From Bacteroidota bacterium (GTDB lineage Bacteria > Bacteroidota > Bacteroidia > Chitinophagales > Chitinophagaceae): DNA of 64,000 nucleotides. The stretch spans positions 62,001 through 126,000 of the forward strand of contig CANGFA010000002.1 in NCBI GenBank assembly GCA_947453145.1. Direction: 5' to 3'. Each line of letters starts with the position of its first letter. The stretch's first letter is position 1. The notes beneath the pieces were generated by a model. It saw only the letters and a program-made list of their open reading frames with translations. It was not told the origin of the DNA and ran no database searches. Below, piece by piece: positions 52,853 to 62,032 of this stretch. The translations under genes were made by a program, and so were the position numbers.

Positions 52853-53344
52853 ATGACAGTTCAAGATTTCAATCATTGTGTAGATAGTTACTCCGACGGG
52901 GTGTATCGTTTCATTGTCAAAAATATTGGCCATGAAGCAGATGCGCAGGATATTGTCCAAACCGCATTTGAGAAACTATGGGTAAACAGAGATAAAGTAG
53001 AAACGGAGAAAGCAAAATCTTACTTATTTACAGTGGCCTATCATCAAATGATTGATCATATTCGAAAGGACAAGAAAAAATCAACCACTGATAATTTTGA
53101 AGAAGTAAAAGGACATATACAAACTTCCAGCAATTCGGAATTAAAACAAATTTTATTGCGTGCTATTAACGAATTAAATCCTACTCAAAAAAGTTTGGTT
53201 TTGTTAAAAGATTATGAAGGATATAGCTACCAAGAAATTGGAGAAATCATGCATCTTTCGGAAAGCCAGGTAAAAGTATACTTACACCGTGCACGGTTAA
53301 TATTAAAGGGCAAATTAATTCATCTTGAAAAAATGAGTGCCTAA
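52853..53344 (+). CDS. ECF-type RNA polymerase sigma factor
   Basis: A 163-residue sigma-70 family protein with region 2 (YRFIVKNIGHEADAQDIVQTAFEKLWVNRD ... KSYLFTVAYHQMIDHIRKDKKK) and region 4 (LNPTQKSLVLLKDYEGYSYQEIGEIMHLSESQVKVYLHRARLILK). AAGGAGG sits directly against the ATG with no spacing, so it is probably not a working ribosome site. The gene is coupled by a 1-nt overlap to a membrane protein that looks like its anti-sigma factor. Confidence 0.93.
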   Translation: MTVQDFNHCVDSYSDGVYRFIVKNIGHEADAQDIVQTAFEKLWVNRDKVETEKAKSYLFTVAYHQMIDHIRKDKKKSTTDNFEEVKGHIQTSSNSELKQILLRAINELNPTQKSLVLLKDYEGYSYQEIGEIMHLSESQVKVYLHRARLILKGKLIHLEKMSA

Positions 53345-54231
53345 TGAAAATTAATATCCAAAATTACGAAAGCTATTGTTTGTTGTACATTGACAATGAA
53401 CTTTCTGCGGCAGAGCGGAGGGAATTTGAATTATTTATGCAAGAAAATTCAGCTCTTGTAAATGAATTCAATGCTTTACAACAAACAGTATTAACACCAG
53501 AGACTCTTTTATTTGAAGACAAAGCAATCTTATATCGCTATGATGAAATGGAAGCAAGCTTACCTAGTTCATTCAAGCAAAGTTTATACCGAGAAGAAGC
53601 CAAAGTAGTCGACGGATATTTTACAAGAACAAGAATAATAGGAATTGCATCTATTGCAGCAATACTTTTACTATTACTTGGTTATCAATTTTATTTCTCC
53701 AATTCTATCAACGTAAAAAATGATAAAGAAAATCGTCAAACTAACAATAAAAGTTTGAAATTAAAGAGTTCGAAAGATTCAAATAATTTGGTGCGTGTTG
53801 ATGCAAATAATAACTTAGAAAATAATACTTTAACTAAGCATAAAAGCGAAATAGCAAAAGCAAATGGTTCTAAATTGTTTACAAGTAATAATTTACCCTC
53901 TTTAAAAGAAACTGACATTATTTCGCAAGAAATAAAAACTCAAGATATAATTATAGAGAATGATGTCGTAACCAACACTATAAGTTCGGAGGTTACAAAT
54001 AATCTGGTTTCCGATAAAAATGCAATATCTATTAACAACAATAACAGCCCCATTTTAAACAACACAAATATTCCATCTGAAACGACAGAAAATTACAATA
54101 CTATAAATACAGACGAACATGATCGATCTATCTATATTGCTAATTTTGAAATCGACGGCGATAAATTAAGGGGTGTAACAAGACGTATTAATGCGCTCTT
54201 TAAAAGAAATAAAAACGATAAACAGAAATAA
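53344..54231 (+). CDS. Single-pass membrane protein, probable anti-sigma factor
   Basis: A 295-residue protein. An N-terminal helical cytoplasmic part (NYESYCLLYIDNELSAAERREFELFMQENSALVNEF) resembles anti-sigma N-domains but has no H-x3-C-x2-C zinc site. One transmembrane helix lies at about 97-118 (IIGIASIAAILLLLLGYQFYF), and the rest is an Asn/Ser/Thr-rich, low-complexity periplasmic region (about 125-275) ending in a basic tail. Position and overlap with the sigma gene support an anti-sigma role; the sequence alone does not prove it. Confidence 0.72.
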   Translation: MKINIQNYESYCLLYIDNELSAAERREFELFMQENSALVNEFNALQQTVLTPETLLFEDKAILYRYDEMEASLPSSFKQSLYREEAKVVDGYFTRTRIIGIASIAAILLLLLGYQFYFSNSINVKNDKENRQTNNKSLKLKSSKDSNNLVRVDANNNLENNTLTKHKSEIAKANGSKLFTSNNLPSLKETDIISQEIKTQDIIIENDVVTNTISSEVTNNLVSDKNAISINNNNSPILNNTNIPSETTENYNTINTDEHDRSIYIANFEIDGDKLRGVTRRINALFKRNKNDKQK

Positions 54232-54239
54232 AAAAAATT

Positions 54240-55310
54240 ATGAAAGCAACTATTTTAACAGTATTCGCCTTAATAACCTTAAGTGTAAGTGCACAGACAG
54301 ATTCTACTAAAAATAAAAAACAAGATACCATTAAGATTGGTAATATGGTTATTGTAGGAGATCCATCCATTATCATAGGCGAACAACCTGTTAGCAATCG
54401 CAATAGACGTAGAAATAAAAATAATGGCGTAACCATTCATAGCTTTAGTGACACCCTTGTTAGTGTAACCAGTGATACAGTAAAAGTAGGATCCATGTTA
54501 ATCGTTAATAAAAAAGAGCAGGAAGATCCCAATTTTAAAACGCTCATAAAAATTGGTGATGCTTCCTATGGTAAAGAAAAAGGTGGAGAGCTAGGTTGGA
54601 TAAGAGGTGATTTTAAGAAAACTAGAATTAGTATTGCAAAAGATCGAAGGGAACATAAAATAGTTTCAACCAACTGGTGGGTTTTTGATTTGGGCTATGC
54701 TAACTATGTTGACCATACCCAACCCTTATTTTATACTGCTATTCCATACAATGCATTGGTTCCCAGATATGTAACCAACACCGATCTTAAATTAAACAAT
54801 TCAAAATCAAGCAATGTTAATATTTGGATTGTGCAACAAAAAGCAAGTTTATACAAAAATATCTGGAACTTAAAATATGGTGTTGGTATTGAAATGTACA
54901 ATTTTAGATTAGAACAACCCATTAGTTTTAGCAATTCGGCTCCTAATAAAATGTATTTTGACAATGTAAATTTTAGTAAGAATAAATTATTTGTTGAATA
55001 TTTAACGGTACCAGTTCAACTTAACTTTCAATCCAATCCAGACAACAACAGAAGTTTTTATGCAAGTTTGGGTGTAAGTGCTGGCTACCTTTTACAATCT
55101 CATACCAAACAAATAAGCCAAGAGAGAGGCAAGCAAAAAGTATACGGGAGTTTTAATTTGAATAATTTCAAAATGGCTACTGTTGGGGAATTAGGTGTTG
55201 GAGGTATACGATTATATGGAAGCTTAAGTATGACTAATTTATTTGACAAGAAGTTTACTAGTATTGATATGGCTCCTTTTGCAGTAGGTGTAAGATTTAG
55301 TAAGTTTTAA
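54240..55310 (+). CDS. Outer-membrane beta-barrel protein (PorT-like fold)
   Basis: A 356-residue exported protein: signal peptide ending LSVSAQ, a spacer of charged low-complexity sequence with the repeated KIGNMVIV/KVGSMLIV motif, then about eight to ten amphipathic strands (WVFDLGYANYVDH ... LKYGVGIEMYNF ... FYASLGVSAGYLL ... IRLYGSLSMTNLF) ending VGVRFSKF, typical of outer-membrane barrels with a C-terminal aromatic. It lies 8 nt after the membrane protein and is probably part of the sigma operon, likely its envelope output or sensor. Confidence 0.82.
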   Translation: MKATILTVFALITLSVSAQTDSTKNKKQDTIKIGNMVIVGDPSIIIGEQPVSNRNRRRNKNNGVTIHSFSDTLVSVTSDTVKVGSMLIVNKKEQEDPNFKTLIKIGDASYGKEKGGELGWIRGDFKKTRISIAKDRREHKIVSTNWWVFDLGYANYVDHTQPLFYTAIPYNALVPRYVTNTDLKLNNSKSSNVNIWIVQQKASLYKNIWNLKYGVGIEMYNFRLEQPISFSNSAPNKMYFDNVNFSKNKLFVEYLTVPVQLNFQSNPDNNRSFYASLGVSAGYLLQSHTKQISQERGKQKVYGSFNLNNFKMATVGELGVGGIRLYGSLSMTNLFDKKFTSIDMAPFAVGVRFSKF

Positions 55311-55345
55311 AAGTTTGCGATAGTTTACTTAGTTTGATACGATGC

Positions 55346-55376
55346 AAAAAGCCCTTCCAAATGGAGGGGCTTTTTT
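55346..55376 (+). terminator. Intrinsic terminator after the sigma/barrel operon
   Basis: AAAAAGCCCTTCC-AAAT-GGAGGGGCTTTTTT, one G-T pair in the stem, T6 tail. The A-run on the left also permits use by the convergent serS. Confidence 0.9.
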
Positions 55377-55424
55377 ATATAATAGCGTTATTTAATAAAA
55401 CCTATTTTAAAATTGCTTCCAATT

Positions 55425-56696
55425 TTAAATCAAATGTTCCGCACCAAAATAAGGTTGTAATACTTTAGGTAAGGCAATACCATTTTCGGTTTGATAGTTC
55501 TCCACAATAGCAGCAAAAATTCTTGGCAATGCCAATGAGCTTCCATTTAAAGAGTGTGCAAACTGTATTTTACCATCCGCATCTTTAAATCTGCATTTCA
55601 TTCGATACGTTTGATAGGCTTGGAAATTACTTACACTGCTTACCTCTAGCCATCTTTCCTGTGCCGCACTATATACTTCAAAATCATAAGTAATGGCAGA
55701 TGCAAATCCCATATCACCACCACACAATCTTAAAATACGATATTGTAAACCAAGACTCACTAATAATTTTTCAACGTGCGCAACCATCTCCTCTAAAACA
55801 GCATCGCTTTTATCGGGATGTACAATTTGTATAATTTCTACTTTCTCAAATTGATGAACTCTATTCAACCCACGAACCTCTTTACCAAAACTTCCAGCTT
55901 CTCTTCTAAAGCAAGGAGAATACGCTGTCATTTGAATTGGCAGGTCGGCCTCTTTTAATACCGTATCACGAAATACATTGGTAACGGGCACTTCGGCAGT
56001 AGGGATTAAATAAAAATCGTCTTCCGTTGCGTGATACATTTGACCTTCTTTGTCTGGCAATTGACCTGTTGCAAAAGCAGAGGCCGCATTGACCATAAAA
56101 GGAGGCAAATATTCGGTGTATCCAGCAGCTGTATTAAAATCTAAAAAATATTGTGTTAATACTCTTTGAAACTTAGCACCCTTCCCAATGTATATAGGGA
56201 AACCGCTACCTGTTATTTTAGCACCTGTTTCAAAATCTACTAAATTGTATTTCTTTATTAAGTCCCAATGCGCTTCGGCACCTGGTGGTAATTGAGGCCT
56301 TGCTCCACCCTCACGTACCACTTCATTTTCTTCGGGCGTTTTTCCCAATGGTACCCTATCATGAGGAAGATTGGGGAATTGAACAATGACTTGTTGCAAA
56401 TTGGCTTCCACCGCCGCCATTTGTTCTTTCAAAGGTTCTAATTGTTTTTTCCATTCTGCCACCTCGTTTTTTAATGACGCTGCTTTATCTTTTTCTCCTT
56501 TTGCCATATGTCCTCCAATTTCCTTGGAAGCTGCATTCACCTTGGATTGCATATCATCAAAGGAGGCCTGTAATTGCTTTCTTTGATCATCAATCGCAAT
56601 CACCTCATCCACTAAATTTAAATTAGCGAAGTGCTTGACAGCCAATTTCTTTTTAGCCAGTTCTTTATTTTGGCGCAAAAAGTTTACTTGTAACAT
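55425..56696 (-). CDS. serS: Seryl-tRNA synthetase
   Basis: Charges tRNA-Ser. The 423-residue enzyme starts with the long helical hairpin arm (FLRQNKELAKKKLAVKHFANLNLVDEVIAIDDQRKQL...) and has the class II motifs: PTAEVPVTNVFRD, SPCFRREAGSFGKEVRGLNRVHQFEKVEI and NGSSLALPRIFAAIVENYQ. I set the start at ATG 56696 (MLQVNFLRQ); nine extra track residues precede it. Confidence 0.97.
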   Translation of the reverse strand: MLQVNFLRQNKELAKKKLAVKHFANLNLVDEVIAIDDQRKQLQASFDDMQSKVNAASKEIGGHMAKGEKDKAASLKNEVAEWKKQLEPLKEQMAAVEANLQQVIVQFPNLPHDRVPLGKTPEENEVVREGGARPQLPPGAEAHWDLIKKYNLVDFETGAKITGSGFPIYIGKGAKFQRVLTQYFLDFNTAAGYTEYLPPFMVNAASAFATGQLPDKEGQMYHATEDDFYLIPTAEVPVTNVFRDTVLKEADLPIQMTAYSPCFRREAGSFGKEVRGLNRVHQFEKVEIIQIVHPDKSDAVLEEMVAHVEKLLVSLGLQYRILRLCGGDMGFASAITYDFEVYSAAQERWLEVSSVSNFQAYQTYRMKCRFKDADGKIQFAHSLNGSSLALPRIFAAIVENYQTENGIALPKVLQPYFGAEHLI

Positions 56697-56710
56697 AAAA
56701 CAAATTTTGG

Positions 56711-56718
56711 CAAAGATA
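56711..56718 (-). promoter_or_regulatory. -7 promoter box of serS
   Basis: The minus-strand reading TATCTTTG fits TAnnTTTG, 14 nt before the serS ATG. Confidence 0.5.
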
Positions 56719-56750
56719 ATCAAACCATCCTACTAAGCAGTGATATCCCC

Positions 56751-56758
56751 TACCTTTG
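56751..56758 (+). promoter_or_regulatory. -7 promoter box of the 115-residue hypothetical gene
   Basis: TACCTTTG fits TAnnTTTG, 20 nt before the ATG at 56779. Confidence 0.5.
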
Positions 56759-56778
56759 CTAAAAATAGACCTTCATAC

Positions 56779-57126
56779 ATGGCCAATATACAAGACGATT
56801 TACAGACCCGATGGTGGGATTTAGAGAAGAAGCTAATGGATCAATTTGGGAAAAAGCCCGATACGGAAGCCGTATTATTTTTGATTGGATTACAGGAAAC
56901 GGGTTTTATAAGGGAAAAAATTACCAAAGAGCAGAAGCAGGATCTGATGCACATTGCTATTTGCAGCATACTTTCCCCAAGTGGTTACTACCTTTTAGAA
57001 GGAAAAGACGAAGAAGGTTGGCCACATTTTAAACAACTTAAACAACTCCCTGTTATGGATCTCATGGAACAGGAGGTTTTCTTAAAAGACCATATTTTGC
57101 TGTATTTTGATAATATTCGTTATTAG
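56779..57126 (+). CDS. Conserved hypothetical protein, 115 residues
   Basis: A small cytoplasmic protein without signal peptide or membrane segment: DDLQTRWWDLEKKLMDQFGKKPDTEAVLFLIGLQETG...EQKQDLMHIAICSILSPSGYYLLEGKDEEGWPHFKQL. It looks mostly helical. I do not recognise a domain, though the sequence has the regular feel of a conserved Bacteroidota family. I chose ATG 56779 because it follows the promoter box at a normal distance; the track start at 56740 lies upstream of that box. It precedes gcvH by 54 nt in the same direction. Confidence 0.72.
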   Translation: MANIQDDLQTRWWDLEKKLMDQFGKKPDTEAVLFLIGLQETGFIREKITKEQKQDLMHIAICSILSPSGYYLLEGKDEEGWPHFKQLKQLPVMDLMEQEVFLKDHILLYFDNIRY

Positions 57127-57180
57127 CAGATTGGTTTTTTAGGGATTTTATAGATATTTGCAATAATAAAAAAACAAACT

Positions 57181-57558
57181 ATGCAATTCCCTGCCGACTT
57201 ACGTTACACAAAGGACCACGAGTGGATTAAAATTGAAGGTACTACTGCTACCATTGGAATTACCGACTTCGCGCAAGGTGAGTTAGGTGATATTGTATAT
57301 TTAGATATTAATACAGTAGGAAAGAGCTTGGCTGCTGAAGCTGTTTTTGGAACGGTAGAAGCGGTGAAAACAGTAAGTGATTTATTCCTTCCTATTGCCG
57401 GCACTATTACCGAAGTTAACCCTGCATTAACTGCGAATCCAGAATTAGTAAACAGCGACCCTTATGGTGCTGGTTGGATGGTAAAAGTTACAGTAGATAA
57501 TCCATCGGACTTTGAGCAATTAATGACTAGCGACGCTTATGCTGGCTTAGTGCACTAA
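57181..57558 (+). CDS. gcvH: Glycine cleavage system H protein
   Basis: Lipoyl carrier that shuttles the aminomethyl group between the P, T and L proteins. The 125-residue protein has the complete fold: [36 protein letters not shown] and the lipoylation Lys in [18 protein letters not shown]. It is followed after 4 nt by the VanZ-like gene, probably one transcript with MarR and the GHL10 protein. Confidence 0.97.
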   Translation: MQFPADLRYTKDHEWIKIEGTTATIGITDFAQGELGDIVYLDINTVGKSLAAEAVFGTVEAVKTVSDLFLPIAGTITEVNPALTANPELVNSDPYGAGWMVKVTVDNPSDFEQLMTSDAYAGLVH

Positions 57559-57562
57559 TTAT

Positions 57563-57952
57563 ATGAAAACAAGGCTATGGGTGATTGCGGAAATTACAAT
57601 CATATTTGTGTTATTGACCCTACCCGGGAATCGCTTTCACACCCCATCCAATTGGTTTAAGGGACTACCCATTGACAAACTAGTTCATATGGTTCTATTT
57701 GGCTCACTGGCCATTTCCTTTTTTTGCCATTTTGAACAATCTACATTCCCATTCCTAAAAACAGTAAGAGCAAAAGCATATGTCCTTATTTTTTGCATAT
57801 TATATGGAATAGGTATGGAATTTTACCAGAAATACTTTGTCCCTTCCAGGGGATTTGAAGTAGCAGATATGTTGGCAGACGCAATTGGTGCTTTGCTTGC
57901 ATTGCCTATCTTTACGTGGTTATTAAATAAATCCATTATAAAGAAGTCCTAA
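57563..57952 (+). CDS. VanZ-family membrane protein
   Basis: A 129-residue protein with four hydrophobic helices. The VanZ-like pattern is visible: LPIDKLVHMVLFGSLAISF, then GIGMEFYQKYFVPSRGFEVADMLADAIGALLALPIF, with the conserved Asp of the HxxxDhxxNhxG-type segment present as ADMLADAIG. The biochemical role of this family is not established beyond teicoplanin resistance in the founding member. It lies between gcvH and marR with 4-nt gaps. Confidence 0.85.
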   Translation: MKTRLWVIAEITIIFVLLTLPGNRFHTPSNWFKGLPIDKLVHMVLFGSLAISFFCHFEQSTFPFLKTVRAKAYVLIFCILYGIGMEFYQKYFVPSRGFEVADMLADAIGALLALPIFTWLLNKSIIKKS

Positions 57953-57956
57953 TGAT

Positions 57957-58418
57957 ATGGGTATAGAAAAAGACATACAACAAACTAATTTCAGAAACGT
58001 GTTTCAGAAAATGGGTATTAATATCATTTATACTGCGAACTGGTTGAATGAGCGTATAGCTAGTTTTTTAGCCAAAGAAGATATCACCCTGCAACAATAT
58101 AATATCCTTAGGATTTTGAGAGGAAGTGAAGTGCCCTTAAGTACTTTACAAATAAGAGAACGTATGTTGGATAAAATGAGCGACACCAGTAGAATTGTGG
58201 ATCGTTTAATTGTAAAAGATTTGGTTCAGAAAACGGCATGTAAAGCCGATAAGCGACTTGTTGATATTACATTAACTGATAAGGGCATAAACTTGGTGAA
58301 CAAGTTGGATTTATACAATGATCAGATAGACGCAACCTTAAAAGGATTGTCTGAAGTGGAAGCAAACACCTTAAATCAAATATTGGATAAATTGCGAAAC
58401 GCAAATAATTCAAAATAA
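57957..58418 (+). CDS. MarR-family transcriptional regulator
   Basis: A 153-residue winged-helix regulator. The DNA-binding part is ITLQQYNILRILRGSEVPLSTLQIRERMLDKMSDTSRIVDRLIVKDLVQKTACKADKRLVDITLTDKGINLVNKL, including the wing with the D-K-R-x-V pattern (KADKRLVDI). The dimerising helices flank it. Ligand and targets are unknown; the operon partners are gcvH, VanZ-like and, 15 nt further on, the GHL10 protein. Confidence 0.92.
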   Translation: MGIEKDIQQTNFRNVFQKMGINIIYTANWLNERIASFLAKEDITLQQYNILRILRGSEVPLSTLQIRERMLDKMSDTSRIVDRLIVKDLVQKTACKADKRLVDITLTDKGINLVNKLDLYNDQIDATLKGLSEVEANTLNQILDKLRNANNSK

Positions 58419-58433
58419 TTTAATTTTTTATTT

Positions 58434-59900
58434 ATGCGATTAGTATGGAGCATTCTATTTTTAGCATGTAGTTTTTTTGTTGGGGCACAACCCAAATTAG
58501 AGGACAAAAATGTTTTTGAATTTAGAGGTGTTTGGGTAGCCTCCGTTTTAAATATAGACTGGCCAAGTAAACCAGGCTTAAGCAATGAAGCGCAAAAAGA
58601 GGAATTCATTGCCTTATTAAATATGCATCAAAAGAATGGAATGAATGCCATTATTATGCAAATTCGTCCTGCTGCGGATGCGCTATACCCTTCCACCTTA
58701 GAACCATGGAGTGAATATTTAATGGGACAACAAGGCTTGCCTCCAAGTCCATTTTACGATCCTTTAAGTTTTATGATTCAAGAAACGCATAAACGAGGGA
58801 TGGAATTTCATGCATGGATTAATCCGTATCGTGCCGTATTTAATACACAAAAATCTAGTGTTGCTCCCAATCATTTAACTAAAACACATCCTGAATGGTT
58901 TGTTACTTACGATAACAAAAAAATATTTGACCCAGGATTGCCTGAAGTTTGGAAGCATGTGAACAGAGTTGTAAGTGATATTGTAACTAGATATGATGTG
59001 GATGCTATTCATTTGGATGATTATTTTTACCCTTATAAAGTACCAGGCAAAGAATTTAATGACGAAGCCTCTTACAAAAAATATAATAGAGGATTAAATA
59101 AAGAGGATTGGAGAAGAAGCAATTGCGATACCATTATTAAACAAATGTCTGAAACCATTCACAATATAAAACCAGGTATTCAATTTGGTATAAGTCCATT
59201 TGGTGTATGGCGAAACAAATCACAGGATCCCGATGGAAGTAATACCAAGGCGGGTGTCACCAACTATGATGACTTATATGCAGATATTATGTTGTGGCAA
59301 AAAAAAGGATGGGTAGATTATATTATACCTCAATTGTATTGGGAGCATGGTCATGCTTTAGCTGACTATGATGAATTAATCAAGTGGTGGGACCAACACA
59401 GTAACAACAGAAACCTATACATTGGTCATGGTATTTATCGAGCTGGTACAACTTCTGCATGGAAAAGCAGTAACGAGATCCCTTATCAGATTCAAAGCTT
59501 ACGCAATTTAAAAAACACAAGAGGGAGTGCCTATTTTAGTAGTAAAACTTTTAAAGACAATCCCAATCATTGGAACGATACCTTGCAAAATAATTATTAC
59601 CGTAAACCAGCATTACAACCCACAATGCCATGGTTAGTGCAATATGAAGTAGCGGCACCTGTTGTCAATAAAAAAGGGGCTAACATTTATAGCATTGAAA
59701 TGGGAGAACCCAAAAAAGTGAAGCAATTTGCTATCCTAAGTAAGTCTAACAATAAGTTTGCTGTTGAAGCTATTGTACCCAATGAAACCCATTCCATAGA
59801 TTTAAATAAACTGGGGATTGATAAGCAAAATAATGCACAATATTTTATTGTTGCAGTTGGCTTGCAAAATCAATTAAGCAAAATGGTAGGTTTGTTATAG
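58434..59900 (+). CDS. Exported GHL10-type glycosyl hydrolase family protein (DUF187)
   Basis: A 488-residue exported protein: signal peptide ending FVGAQ, then the GHL10 TIM barrel starting EFRGVWVASVLNIDWPSKPG, with MQIRPAADALYPSTLEPWSEYLMG, GMEFHAWINPYRAVF, VDAIHLDDYFYPY and WVDYIIPQLYWEHGHALADYDELIKWW. The C-terminal part (about 400-488) is a small beta domain. Members of this family act on glycans; some relatives cleave de-N-acetylated peptidoglycan. The exact substrate is not clear. Confidence 0.9.
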   Translation: MRLVWSILFLACSFFVGAQPKLEDKNVFEFRGVWVASVLNIDWPSKPGLSNEAQKEEFIALLNMHQKNGMNAIIMQIRPAADALYPSTLEPWSEYLMGQQGLPPSPFYDPLSFMIQETHKRGMEFHAWINPYRAVFNTQKSSVAPNHLTKTHPEWFVTYDNKKIFDPGLPEVWKHVNRVVSDIVTRYDVDAIHLDDYFYPYKVPGKEFNDEASYKKYNRGLNKEDWRRSNCDTIIKQMSETIHNIKPGIQFGISPFGVWRNKSQDPDGSNTKAGVTNYDDLYADIMLWQKKGWVDYIIPQLYWEHGHALADYDELIKWWDQHSNNRNLYIGHGIYRAGTTSAWKSSNEIPYQIQSLRNLKNTRGSAYFSSKTFKDNPNHWNDTLQNNYYRKPALQPTMPWLVQYEVAAPVVNKKGANIYSIEMGEPKKVKQFAILSKSNNKFAVEAIVPNETHSIDLNKLGIDKQNNAQYFIVAVGLQNQLSKMVGLL

Positions 59901-59915
59901 TTTAAGCAACTACGT

Positions 59916-61904
59916 TTATCTATCAAAAACACGCCTTAAAGGCAGGTTCTCATTTGCTTTTATAATTAATGGTACATGTTCTACAATGGTCATGTCATTA
60001 TCCAACCCAAAAGCTTTTTGATCGCTTTGTGACAATTGCTTGATGTTAAAATATACATCCATAATAAAGTCTTCTCTAAAGGACAACTCATTTTCAATAC
60101 TAAAGAAGCTTTCAATTATTACATAAGTGATATCGGCATGAAAGTCTTTACTCTTTAAGGATTCATATTTACTGTAAATACCTAATTCTTGAGATTCATT
60201 TAATTCCTGCATTACTTTCTTAAACAAAACGTTTACTCTTGGTTGAATCCTAAAACCTAATTTAAAATCTACACGTACTACTTTGTCATCCACTAATTCC
60301 ATAATATTATATTCCATACCATAAGGCGAGTCCGTGCGATCTATATGTATAAACCAATAGATATCGGCACGCTTTGGCTTGCGATTTAAAATAGAATCAA
60401 TAATTCGGTGTTCAATTTCTCTATGATTATTTGCCTTAGTCAAATACACCAAATGAGTTGCATACTTTGGTATATCCTTATCCGTACTCAATTCTGTTAA
60501 TTGAGTTAAATAATCTTTCATCTTTACAAAATCCAAATAACGATTGGCAATTTTTCGCGCACGATGCCAAATCATCATTACAAAAATCATGCTAATTGAA
60601 AATACGAAAGTGATTGCAGCTTCGTGGATTTTAACAATGTTTGCAGCAAAAAAGGAAAATTCAACAATTACAAAAACAAGTATAATTAATGCGACAATGC
60701 CCTGACCCCATCTTTTCACATTTAACAAATAAAAGTTCATCAACATGGTGGTCATAATCATGGTGATAATAATAGAGAAGCCATAAGCGGCTTGCATGTT
60801 CTCGCTTTTCTTAAAATATAAAAGCATAGTCACACACCCTGCCCATAAAATAAAGTTTAAGCTAGGAATATAAATTTGTCCTTTTTGATCCGTTGGAAAC
60901 TTAACTGTAACGCGCGGCCAAAAATTTAAACTAATGGCTTCATTAATCAAAGTAAAGGAGCCACTAATTAATGCTTGAGAGGCAATGATGGTTGCAATGG
61001 TAGCAATACCAATACCTGGAATTAAGAACCAATGTGGCATGAGTTCAAAGAACGGATTCACACCACTTGTTGCTTCACTCAAATGATTTAACAACCAAGC
61101 ACCTTGTCCCATATAACTCATTACCAGTGCTACTTTCACAAACATCCAGCTAACTTGAATATTTTGACGTCCGCAGTGCCCTAAATCACTATATAATGCT
61201 TCCGCACCCGTGGTACATAAAAAAACGGCCCCTAGCAACCAAAATCCTTTTGGATAATGGGTTAAAAGCTCATACGCGTAATAAGGATTTATAGATTTTA
61301 AAATACCCAAGTTTTGAAAAACTTGGCTTAACCCTAAAATCAAAATCATAGAAAACCATAACAGCATAATTGGACCAAATGCAAAGCCAATAATTTTAGT
61401 ACCAAAACGTTGAAAGAAAAATAATAATGAGATAATTGCTAATACAATTCCCACAGTTAAATTATTACCAGGTACAAATATTTTTTCCAACCCTTTTACA
61501 TCTTTCAAACCTTCTATGGCTGAGGATACTGATATTGGTGGGGTAATCATCCCGTCTGCTAATAACATGGCTGCGCCTATTATTGCGGGAACATAAATCC
61601 ATTTTACATATCTACGAACTAAAGCAAAAAGAGAAAAAATACCACCTTCTCCTCTATTGTCTGCACGCAATGTTAAAAAAACATACTTAAATGTAGTTTG
61701 TAAAGTCAATGTCCAGAATACACATGAAATAGCTCCATAAATAAGTTCCGCATTTACTGGATTATTTCCTTTCATGGCACTGTTAATAATAGCGCCAAAT
61801 ACATACAAAGGAGAGGTTCCAATATCACCATAAATAATTCCTAAAGTAACGATTAAACCTGCTACCGAGAGTTTGTGGGCATGCCCACTAGATGTATGTG
61901 CCAT
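59916..61904 (-). CDS. kup: Kup-type potassium transporter
   Basis: A 662-residue potassium/proton symporter of the inner membrane. Twelve transmembrane helices occupy about residues 10-450, with the Kup signatures VTLGIIYGDIGTSPLYVFG, FLTLRADNRGEGGIFSLFALVRR and TTGAEALYSDLGHCGRQNIQ. A cytoplasmic domain of about 200 residues follows (KMKDYLTQLTELSTDKDIPKYATHLVYLTK...). It is a single gene. No K-responsive or c-di-AMP riboswitch is visible in the 128 nt upstream. Confidence 0.96.
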   Translation of the reverse strand: MAHTSSGHAHKLSVAGLIVTLGIIYGDIGTSPLYVFGAIINSAMKGNNPVNAELIYGAISCVFWTLTLQTTFKYVFLTLRADNRGEGGIFSLFALVRRYVKWIYVPAIIGAAMLLADGMITPPISVSSAIEGLKDVKGLEKIFVPGNNLTVGIVLAIISLLFFFQRFGTKIIGFAFGPIMLLWFSMILILGLSQVFQNLGILKSINPYYAYELLTHYPKGFWLLGAVFLCTTGAEALYSDLGHCGRQNIQVSWMFVKVALVMSYMGQGAWLLNHLSEATSGVNPFFELMPHWFLIPGIGIATIATIIASQALISGSFTLINEAISLNFWPRVTVKFPTDQKGQIYIPSLNFILWAGCVTMLLYFKKSENMQAAYGFSIIITMIMTTMLMNFYLLNVKRWGQGIVALIILVFVIVEFSFFAANIVKIHEAAITFVFSISMIFVMMIWHRARKIANRYLDFVKMKDYLTQLTELSTDKDIPKYATHLVYLTKANNHREIEHRIIDSILNRKPKRADIYWFIHIDRTDSPYGMEYNIMELVDDKVVRVDFKLGFRIQPRVNVLFKKVMQELNESQELGIYSKYESLKSKDFHADITYVIIESFFSIENELSFREDFIMDVYFNIKQLSQSDQKAFGLDNDMTIVEHVPLIIKANENLPLRRVFDR

Positions 61905-62032
61905 GAAGCTTTTAGATTGGAGAACAAAGTTTATAAAAATTATATAAACAAAGTGCTTTAAGTACTAAGTATTTTATAAATATTTTGAAATGGGCACTAA
62001 CATCTTTCCGAACTTTGGATTTCCTGCCAATA

